A stretch of 11,836 nt of DNA from assembly GCA_965364515.1 (NCBI GenBank), contig CBDTXZ010000092.1:1-11836 (forward strand), read 5' to 3'. The notes beneath the pieces are model-generated. The model was not told the origin of the DNA. It worked only from the letters and a program-made list of their open reading frames with translations, and searched no databases. The position numbers and the translations under genes were made by a program. Position 1 is the first letter of the stretch. Every line of letters starts with the position of its first letter. Source of the stretch: JAHEDH01 sp965364515 (lineage in GTDB: Bacteria > Actinomycetota > Acidimicrobiia > Spongiisociales > ZC4RG35). Shown one piece after another: positions 6,072 through 11,836 of the stretch.

Positions 6072-6512
6072 GTGGTGACCGAACGCAACGCCTTCGGCAA
6101 CGTCGCTGCCGACCTCTTCGAACAATTCGTCGAAGCGAGCCGTCAGATGCGTCAGTTCCTCGAAGGAGAGGCCGCGTCACTCGGGCTGACCCCGCCGCAG
6201 GCTCACGCTCTCCATCTCTTCAGCCACCCACGCCCCATGAGATCGGCTGCCGAGACGATGCGGTGCGACGCCTCGTACATCACTCACATCGCCGACGACC
6301 TCGAGTCACTCGGTCTCGCCGAACGGACTCCCGACCCGAATGACGGGCGCGTCAAACGGGTGACGCTCACCGCCAAGGGTCGCATGCTCCACGACCGACT
6401 CGAGAAGTCGCTGTACGAGACCAACCCGCTTGTCGTGAACCTCGAGCTGGCTGAACAGGAGGCTCTCGTGGCGATGCTGCAGAAATTGTCCTCATCTCCA
6501 GCGAGCGACTGA
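6072..6512 (+). CDS. MarR-family transcriptional regulator
   Basis: 146 residues, the usual MarR length. Helices for dimerisation lie at both ends. The winged helix-turn-helix spans about 38-106: GLTPPQAHALHLF, then PMRSAAETMRCDASYITHIADDLESLGLAERTPDPNDGRVKRVTLTAKGRML. The wing carries the classic D-x-N-D-x-R basic turn (DPNDGRVKR, 87-95). GTG codons at 6072 and 6075 are both possible starts. No ribosome-binding site precedes either, consistent with a leaderless transcript. It faces away from the Ddn-like reductase gene, the usual layout for a MarR protein that represses a neighbouring redox enzyme in response to a phenolic or oxidant ligand. The effector is unknown. hrpA follows 51 bases downstream but a hairpin separates them. 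Confidence 0.92.
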   Translation: MVTERNAFGNVAADLFEQFVEASRQMRQFLEGEAASLGLTPPQAHALHLFSHPRPMRSAAETMRCDASYITHIADDLESLGLAERTPDPNDGRVKRVTLTAKGRMLHDRLEKSLYETNPLVVNLELAEQEALVAMLQKLSSSPASD

Positions 6513-6524
6513 GCGCAAACGACT

Positions 6525-6540
6525 CGCCGTTCGCTCGGCG
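6525..6540 (+). terminator. Hairpin between marR-like gene and hrpA (possible terminator)
   Basis: CGCCG (6525-6529), a 6-base loop and CGGCG (6536-6540) form a compact GC-rich stem 12 bases after the MarR stop. An alternative longer-range pairing also exists, CGAGCGA (6502-6508) with TCGCTCG (6531-6537). There is no U-tract. It may terminate the MarR transcript before hrpA. Confidence 0.35.
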
Positions 6541-6563
6541 GCCCGCGATGATTGGCTCCGATC

Positions 6564-9500
6564 ATGACAACCGTCGAAGACCTGCGCGCTGCCATTCGCA
6601 GGCTGCCTCCACACCATCAGACCCGTTTCTCGAAGCGTCTCTCCGGAACCCGCCGGGTCGACGATCCCAAGCGCCGCGCCCGCATCGTCTCGAAGATCGC
6701 CGCCGACATCGAGTCACTGGAGCGACGTCGCTCCCTCCGCTCCGACAGCATCCCAGAGCAACTCGTGTACCCGGATCTCCCGATCACGGGACGCCGAGAC
6801 GACCTGCTCGAGACCATCCGCGACAACCAGGTGGTCATCGTCGCCGGCGAGACCGGGTCCGGGAAGAGCACCCAGCTCCCCAAGATCTGCATGGAGCTCG
6901 GGAGGGGCGTCGACGGGTGGATCGGCCACACCCAGCCTCGACGGATCGCCGCCCGCAGCATCGCTGAGCGAATCGCCGAGGAGACCGGCACCGAGATCGG
7001 GGGCCTGGTCGGCTTCGCCATGCGATTCACCGACACCGTCGGTGACCGAAGCGTCGTGAAGGTGCTGACCGACGGCCTGCTCCTCGCCGAGATCCAGCGT
7101 GATCGCGACCTGTCGCGCTACGACACGATCATCATCGACGAGGCACATGAACGCTCCCTCAACATCGACTTCCTGCTCGGGTTCCTCACCGAACTGCTCC
7201 CACGGCGCCCCGATCTCAAGCTCATCGTCACGTCGGCCACGATCGACACGAAGCGTTTCTCGGAGCACTTCGGCGATGCGCCGATCGTGGAGGTGTCCGG
7301 GCGGGGCTATCCCGTCGAGATCCGGTACCGGCCGCTCGAGATGGGAGGCGAGGTTCGCGACCAGCCGGAAGCGATCTGTGACGCCGTCACCGAGCTCGTT
7401 CGAGAGCACACCGGGGACATCCTCGTGTTCTGCTCGGGCGAACGAGAGATCCGCGATGCTGCAGATGCGCTGAGGGAGCTGAAGCTGAAGCACACCGAGA
7501 TCATGCCCCTCTATGCCAGGCTGTCGTCGGCCGAGCAGCACCGCGTGTTTCAGCCCCACACGGGTCGGCGCATCGTGATCGCCACGAACGTGGCGGAGAC
7601 GTCGCTCACCGTGCCTGGCATCCGGTCGGTGGTGGACCCGGGCACCGCCCGCATCTCGCGATTCAGCCGTCGAACCAAGGTCCAGCGCCTGCCGATCGAG
7701 CCGATTTCGAAGGCTTCGGCGAACCAACGAGCCGGACGCTGCGGCCGGATCGGGCCGGGCATCTGCATTCGCCTGTTCTCCGAGGAGGACTTCGAGAGCC
7801 GGGAGGAGTTCACGGAGCCCGAGATCCAGCGCACCAGCCTGGCCAGCGTCATTCTCCAGATGGCGGCGCTCGGCCTCGGTGACGTCGAGTCGTTCCCCTT
7901 TCTCGACCCGCCGGATACCCGCCAGATCCGGGATGGGGTCCTGCTGCTCGAAGAGCTCGGTGCGCTGGATCCGGCCGCGCACGGCACGAAGGGCTGGCTC
8001 ACCCCGCTCGGCCGACAGCTCGCCAAGCTCCCCCTCGACCCGAGGCTCGCGCGCATGGTCATCGCCGGCGCCGAGCACGATTGCCTCAGGGAAGTTCTGA
8101 TCATCGTGTCGGGACTGTCGATCCAGGACCCGCGCGAACGGCCGAGCGAACACAGAGCCCGCGCCGACGAGCTCCATGCTCGCTTCGCCGAGCCGAACTC
8201 CGACTTCCTCGGATGGCTTCGACTCTGGGATCACATCCGCACACAACGCAAGGCCATGTCGTCGGGCCAGTTCCGCCGGCTGTGCCGCGACGAGTTCCTC
8301 AACCACCGACGGATTCGCGAATGGCAGGACGTCCACTCCCAACTCCGGCAGCTGGCCGACGAGATGGGACTGATCTCGGACCGGGAGCCGGCGGACGGCG
8401 ACACGATCCACAAGGCCTTGCTCACCGGCCTGCTGTCGCACATCGGGCGCAAGGATCCGAACGGTTACGAGTATGTCGGCGCTCGCGGAGCGCGTTTCGC
8501 CATCAACCCGGGATCGGTGCTCTTCAAACGCGGTCCGGAGTGGGTGATGGCGGGCGAGCTGGTCGAGACGACCCGGCTGTGGGCCCAGGACGTGACCAAG
8601 CTGGACCCGGCGTGGGCCGAGGAGGTCGGCGGTCACCTCGTGAAGCGGTCGTACTCGGACCCGTGGTGGGACGCCGATCTCGGAGCTTCGATCGCCAACG
8701 AGACCGTGACCTTGTTCGGCCTCCGCCTGTTCGCCGATCGAACCGTCCAGTACGGACGGATCGACATCGCGGCGGCCCGTGAGCTCTTCATCAGACATGC
8801 GCTGGTGTGGGGCGAATGGGAGACACACCACGCCTTCGACGCCCACAACCGGCGTCAGATCGCCGAAGTGGAGGAGATGCAGACCCGACACCGGCGCACC
8901 GACCTCATGATCACCGACGACGAGCTGTTCGATTTCTTCGACGCACGAATCCCCGACGACGTGACGACCGTGCGCCACTTCGATGCCTGGTGGAAGCGGC
9001 AACGGCCCAAGACCCCGCATCTGCTCGACCTGGATCTCGAGGCGCTGATCCGACCCGACGTCGACTCTCTCGACGAGCACGACTTCCCACCGCTGTGGAC
9101 CTACGGCGATCTGCGGCTGCCTCTGGTGTACGAGTTCGACTACGGCAGTCAGACCGACGGCGTCACCGTCATCGTGGACGTCGGTCTCCTGGAACGACTC
9201 GACCCCGCAGTCTTCGAATGGAACGTCCCCGGGATGCGCCGAGAACTCGTCGAGACGATGGTCCGGTCGCTACCCAAGCGACTCCGCAGGGTGTTCTCAC
9301 CGATTCCCGACACGGTCGACCGTCTGATGACGGAGATCGATCCGGGCGACGGCTCCCCGATCGACGCCATCCGCCGACGGCTGTCGGCATGGGCCGACAC
9401 GCCCGTGCTCCCCGAGGACTTCGACCTCGAACGGGTCCCGACACACCTCCGCCCGAGATTCCGGGTCGTCGACGCCGACGGCGCCCCGATCGCCGAGTCG

Positions 9501-10436
9501 TCCGACCTCGAGGAACTGCGGACCGCCTTTCGCGCCGAGGCGCGCGCAACGGTGTCTGCGTCACAACACGATCTCGAGCGATCGGGCCTCACGGACTGGA
9601 CGTTCGGGGACCTGCCGAAGTCGGTGACCATCGACGGGCCCGGCCACTCGATAGACGCCTACCCGGCGTTGGTGGACGAAGGCGACTCGGTCGCCATCCG
9701 CCTCATGCCGACCCCGGCCGAACAGGCGGAGTCGATGTGGGAAGGCACGAGGAAGCTCCTGTCGTTCCATCTCAACGCCCCGGGCAGGCTGCTGCGCTCT
9801 CTGATGACGCCAGACGCGAAGCTGGCGCTGGTCACCAGTCCGTACGAGGATCAGACCGAGTGGCTCAACGACTGTCTGGCATGCGCCCTCGACGCCGTCA
9901 TGATCGATGCCGGGGGTCTCGTCTGGTCCGAGAGCGGGTTCGACCGGCTTCTTCGTCAGATGCAGAACGACATCGCCGACCGACTCACCGAGGTCGGGAC
10001 CAAGTCGATCGCCGTCATGGAGACGTTGCGCGACGTGTACATCGCCGCAGAGCCGCTCACCGCCGAGGCCTTCGGGCCGTCGATCGAAGACGTCGGCGGA
10101 CAGCTCCCGAGGCTCGTGTACGCAGGGATGCTGACGCACATGGGGATCGGTCGGCTCGACGATCTCCACCGCTACCTGCGGGCGATCGAGGTGCGGCTCA
10201 CCAAGCTCGCAGAGACACTTCCCCGCGACCGGGAGCGAATGGCCCGTATCCAGCCGCTCGAGGAAGAGCACGACAAGCTGCTGGACACGCTTCCGCCCTC
10301 ACCCGAGCTCATCGACATCGGCTGGCAACTCCAGGAACTGCGCGTCAGCCTCTTCGCCCAGCAGATCGGCGTGGAGGGAACCGTGAGCGAGAAACGCGTC
10401 CGTCAAGCCCTCCGCACAGTCGCCATGACCGGCTGA
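6564..10436 (+). CDS. hrpA: ATP-dependent RNA helicase HrpA (DEAH-box), full length
   Basis: A complete bacterial-type HrpA of 1290 residues, close to the about 1300 of the E. coli protein. Motifs (numbered from ATG 6564) are: Walker A GETGSGKST at 95-103; motif Ia TQPRRIAA near 123-130; DEAH at 192-195; SAT at 224-226; motif V near 335-350 (RRIVIATNVAETSLTVPG); and motif VI QRAGRCGR at 388-395. After the RecA pair come the winged-helix/HA2 region (about 425-530), an OB-fold region and the long HrpA-specific C-terminal DUF3418 region (about 690-1285). HrpA unwinds RNA and in E. coli has been linked to mRNA processing and to rescue of collided ribosomes; the same role here is inferred. An in-frame TTG at 6552 would add four residues. 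No clear ribosome-binding site precedes either start. All core helicase residues look intact. Confidence 0.96.
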   Translation: MTTVEDLRAAIRRLPPHHQTRFSKRLSGTRRVDDPKRRARIVSKIAADIESLERRRSLRSDSIPEQLVYPDLPITGRRDDLLETIRDNQVVIVAGETGSGKSTQLPKICMELGRGVDGWIGHTQPRRIAARSIAERIAEETGTEIGGLVGFAMRFTDTVGDRSVVKVLTDGLLLAEIQRDRDLSRYDTIIIDEAHERSLNIDFLLGFLTELLPRRPDLKLIVTSATIDTKRFSEHFGDAPIVEVSGRGYPVEIRYRPLEMGGEVRDQPEAICDAVTELVREHTGDILVFCSGEREIRDAADALRELKLKHTEIMPLYARLSSAEQHRVFQPHTGRRIVIATNVAETSLTVPGIRSVVDPGTARISRFSRRTKVQRLPIEPISKASANQRAGRCGRIGPGICIRLFSEEDFESREEFTEPEIQRTSLASVILQMAALGLGDVESFPFLDPPDTRQIRDGVLLLEELGALDPAAHGTKGWLTPLGRQLAKLPLDPRLARMVIAGAEHDCLREVLIIVSGLSIQDPRERPSEHRARADELHARFAEPNSDFLGWLRLWDHIRTQRKAMSSGQFRRLCRDEFLNHRRIREWQDVHSQLRQLADEMGLISDREPADGDTIHKALLTGLLSHIGRKDPNGYEYVGARGARFAINPGSVLFKRGPEWVMAGELVETTRLWAQDVTKLDPAWAEEVGGHLVKRSYSDPWWDADLGASIANETVTLFGLRLFADRTVQYGRIDIAAARELFIRHALVWGEWETHHAFDAHNRRQIAEVEEMQTRHRRTDLMITDDELFDFFDARIPDDVTTVRHFDAWWKRQRPKTPHLLDLDLEALIRPDVDSLDEHDFPPLWTYGDLRLPLVYEFDYGSQTDGVTVIVDVGLLERLDPAVFEWNVPGMRRELVETMVRSLPKRLRRVFSPIPDTVDRLMTEIDPGDGSPIDAIRRRLSAWADTPVLPEDFDLERVPTHLRPRFRVVDADGAPIAESSDLEELRTAFRAEARATVSASQHDLERSGLTDWTFGDLPKSVTIDGPGHSIDAYPALVDEGDSVAIRLMPTPAEQAESMWEGTRKLLSFHLNAPGRLLRSLMTPDAKLALVTSPYEDQTEWLNDCLACALDAVMIDAGGLVWSESGFDRLLRQMQNDIADRLTEVGTKSIAVMETLRDVYIAAEPLTAEAFGPSIEDVGGQLPRLVYAGMLTHMGIGRLDDLHRYLRAIEVRLTKLAETLPRDRERMARIQPLEEEHDKLLDTLPPSPELIDIGWQLQELRVSLFAQQIGVEGTVSEKRVRQALRTVAMTG

Positions 10437-10439
10437 GTG

Positions 10440-10490
10440 CGTTCTTGTGACGGGAACACCGGCAATATCGGCGTTTGCGTCACAAGAACG
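10440..10490. terminator. 51-base near-perfect palindrome, probable bidirectional terminator
   Basis: CGTTCTTGTGACG (10440-10452) is exactly complementary to CGTCACAAGAACG (10478-10490). Inside these 13-bp arms, AACACCG (10455-10461) pairs with CGGCGTT (10469-10475) except at one A-C position, around the 7-base loop GCAATAT. The plus-strand RNA can form about 20 pairs over 22-base arms. It starts 3 bases after the hrpA stop and ends 8 bases before the stop of the convergent lipoprotein gene, ideal for terminating both. There is no U-tract on either side. Confidence 0.75.
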
Positions 10491-10498
10491 GGTTCGGC

Positions 10499-10996
10499 TC
10501 AGCTCTGTTGGGTCACGGTGACCTGCACGACATCGTCTGCCTGGACGACCGAGACGTTCGTGCCCGGCGCTTCGGTGAACCACAACACCTGAAGGCTCCC
10601 ATCGAAGCGCTGCTCCGTCTTGTTGAAGGCGCTGTCCAGGTCCTCGAAGTAGGCCTCGAAGTGCTCGATGATCTCGTCGATGTCACCATCCGAATAGGCG
10701 ACCGTCGCCGTGACGATGTTCTCATCGCCCTGCTCGAGTACGGAACTGGCAACCACCTCGTACCCGTCCGGGAGCGGGACTTCGAGCTCATCGGGGAGCT
10801 CACCAGAACCGAAGCTCATGCTCTGGGAGCCATCTTCGGTCTCGATGACGACCTCACCCTGACCGTCGTCATCGAGCTCGACGTCGGCGTTGGCGCCACC
10901 ACCGGCTTCGATCGCCCTCTCGGAGATCTCTTCGGCAGCGCTCCCGCACCCCGCCAGCACGAGCGCCGCAACGACCATTCCAATCAATGAACGCAT
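10499..10996 (-). CDS. Putative acidic lipoprotein of unknown function
   Basis: 165 residues. The start is the ATG at 10996, preceded by a purine-rich AAGGGACGGGAA. The frame is open upstream to 11134, but that part is arginine-rich and looks non-coding. Residues 1-16 form a short lipoprotein signal with lipobox LAGC, placing the acylated cysteine at C17, so the protein should be exported and anchored to the membrane outer face. The mature part is strongly acidic with low-complexity stretches (ELDDDGQGEVVIETEDG near 40-56). A PLPDGYEVVASS segment (75-86) follows, then a helix near 105-122 (DIDEIIEHFEAYFEDLD) and a beta-rich C-terminus (QVLWFTEAPGTNVSVVQADDVVQVTVTQ). This resembles small secreted actinobacterial proteins with no assigned role. 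It is convergent with hrpA and divergent from the CoxM-type gene. Confidence 0.8.
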   Translation of the reverse strand: MRSLIGMVVAALVLAGCGSAAEEISERAIEAGGGANADVELDDDGQGEVVIETEDGSQSMSFGSGELPDELEVPLPDGYEVVASSVLEQGDENIVTATVAYSDGDIDEIIEHFEAYFEDLDSAFNKTEQRFDGSLQVLWFTEAPGTNVSVVQADDVVQVTVTQQS

Positions 10997-11179
10997 TTCC
11001 CGTCCCTTCCTCGACGTCCCTGACGTCGAATCCCGCCTCGATCGATGATACGAAAGAAGCCCCCCGGACCGCAGGATGCCGGGGAATCTCGTCGCATCGC
11101 GGCGATTTCCACCACTTCCTCCGACCATCTGCAATCGATTCCGATAGATTTCGAAGCACCGATCGAGGAGGTCCCGTCC
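10997..11179. other. Divergent intergenic region between the lipoprotein and the CoxM-type gene
   Basis: The 183 bases hold no supported gene. On the minus strand TATCAT (11050-11045) is a good -10 match and would give a leader of about 40 bases for the lipoprotein, although its -35 is poor. On the plus strand TAGATT (11145-11150) could be a -10 for the molybdenum-hydroxylase gene. CCCCGG (11062-11067) and CCGGGG (11079-11084) form an inverted repeat with an 11-base spacer, upstream of the lipoprotein -10. It could be an operator. Confidence 0.35.
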
Positions 11180-11836
11180 ATGTTCCCTTCGGCGTTCGAA
11201 TACTCGGCGCCATCGTCCCTCGAGGAGGCGCTCGGCCTACTCAAAGAGGTCGGTGACGACGGTCGGGTCCTGGCGGGTGGCCAGAGCCTGATCCCCATGA
11301 TGAAGCTTCGTCTGGCGATGCCGGGGCACCTCGTCGACATCAACGGTGTGGGCGAACTCGACTACATCCGCGATGTCAACGGCCACGTGGCGGTCGGAGC
11401 GCTCACCCGGCATGCCCAGGTGGCATCGTCGGACCTGCTGTCCGCAACCAACCACACGGTGTCCGCATGTGCCCCGTGGGTGGCCGACCCGCTCGTCCGC
11501 AATCGCGGAACCATGGCAGGGTCGATCGCCCATTGTGACCCCGAGGGCGACTGGAACTCGGTCATGCTGGCCATTGGCGCCTCGGTGGTAGCCCGATCCG
11601 CCGACGGCGGCGAACGGGTGATCCACATCACGGACTTCCTCGTCGACTTCTTCACCAACTCGCTGCAGCCGGGAGAGATGGTCACCGAGATCCGCATCCC
11701 CAAGTACACGGGCCGCGGCGGCGGTGCCTATCTCAAGCTCGAGCGCAAAATCGGTGACTACGCCACGGTGGGTGTGGCCAGCCACCTTCAACTCGACGAC
11801 TCGGGGACCATCACGGACGCCGGTCTCGGCCTCACC
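11180..11836 (+). CDS. FAD-binding medium subunit of a molybdenum hydroxylase (xanthine/CO dehydrogenase-type, CoxM-like), 3' end outside window
   Basis: 219 codons are present and the gene runs off the right edge; complete members have about 280-290 residues. The ATG at 11180 has GAGGAGG (11165-11171) 8 bases upstream. The first FAD pyrophosphate-binding motif AGGQS is at 32-36, followed by LIPMMKLRLAMP. The second lies at 111-115 and reads TMAGS instead of the usual TIGGS; both are at the positions known from CoxM of CO dehydrogenase. A conserved IAHCDPEGDW follows. In such enzymes this subunit passes electrons from the iron-sulfur subunit to FAD. The gene is probably first in an M-S-L style operon. 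The substrate (CO, purine, nicotinate-type or other) is set by the large subunit, which is not visible here. Confidence 0.94.
   Translation, partial: MFPSAFEYSAPSSLEEALGLLKEVGDDGRVLAGGQSLIPMMKLRLAMPGHLVDINGVGELDYIRDVNGHVAVGALTRHAQVASSDLLSATNHTVSACAPWVADPLVRNRGTMAGSIAHCDPEGDWNSVMLAIGASVVARSADGGERVIHITDFLVDFFTNSLQPGEMVTEIRIPKYTGRGGGAYLKLERKIGDYATVGVASHLQLDDSGTITDAGLGLT

Noticed and set aside
6714..9080. Open frame of 788 codons on the minus strand, opposite hrpA
   Set aside because: It is antisense to a helicase with intact motifs. Its translation is rich in R, E, G, L and V repeats with no domain I can recognise. Long antisense frames are expected in GC-rich genes.
8807..10450. Open frame of 547 codons on the plus strand, another frame of hrpA
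   Set aside because: The translation is extremely arginine/proline-rich low-complexity sequence, typical of a shadow frame. The real HrpA frame continues through this region.
1..11836. CRISPR array, insertion sequence, prophage, tRNA/rRNA or toxin-antitoxin pair
   Set aside because: I looked for repeat-spacer periodicity, transposase motifs, terminal inverted repeats around genes and small toxin-antitoxin overlaps. I found none. The ATGA overlap at 4533 joins a membrane protein and an SRPBCC protein, not a toxin pair.

Overview
The window is GC-rich, densely coded DNA with GTG starts and short gaps. It carries a deazaflavin (F420)-type nitroreductase-like protein, an MmyB-type regulator, an S-layer-homology (SLH) 5'-nucleotidase and a full-length HrpA helicase. 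Together these suggest a high-GC actinomycete, possibly an environmental Acidimicrobiia-like lineage. That placement is inferred from gene content; there is no rRNA or tRNA here to confirm it. No stretch longer than about 185 bases lacks a gene, and I see no CRISPR array, insertion sequence, prophage gene or tRNA.

Layout. The left third (1-4076) is all on the minus strand. In transcription order it holds an MmyB-like XRE regulator, a tandem-ACT protein, a VOC/glyoxalase-like protein 2 bases behind it, a pirin, and an exported SLH-metallophosphatase that runs off the left edge. Divergent from the regulator is a plus-strand group: a small four-helix membrane protein, an SRPBCC protein overlapping it by ATGA, and a second SRPBCC protein 13 bases on. 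The ribosome-binding site of the membrane protein has a perfect 7-base complement just upstream, and a 9-base direct repeat lies in the same divergent gap. These are candidate RNA and DNA control elements.

From 5468 to 6512 a Ddn-like F420-dependent nitroreductase/quinone reductase (minus) and a MarR regulator (plus) diverge from a 79-base gap, a common arrangement for local regulation. The MarR gene may be leaderless. Next comes hrpA (6564-10436), a complete DEAH-box RNA helicase of the bacterial HrpA type. It ends against a convergent lipoprotein gene. Between the two stop codons is a 51-base near-perfect palindrome, most likely a bidirectional terminator and the clearest non-coding structure in the window.

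The right edge (from 11180) begins a molybdenum-hydroxylase FAD subunit (CoxM type), probably the first gene of an M-S-L style operon that continues beyond the window. Overall this looks like ordinary chromosomal territory with several small regulatory features. I find no strong evidence of a new multi-gene system. The best candidates for follow-up are the 51-base palindrome and the regulator/membrane protein/SRPBCC module with its masked ribosome-binding site.
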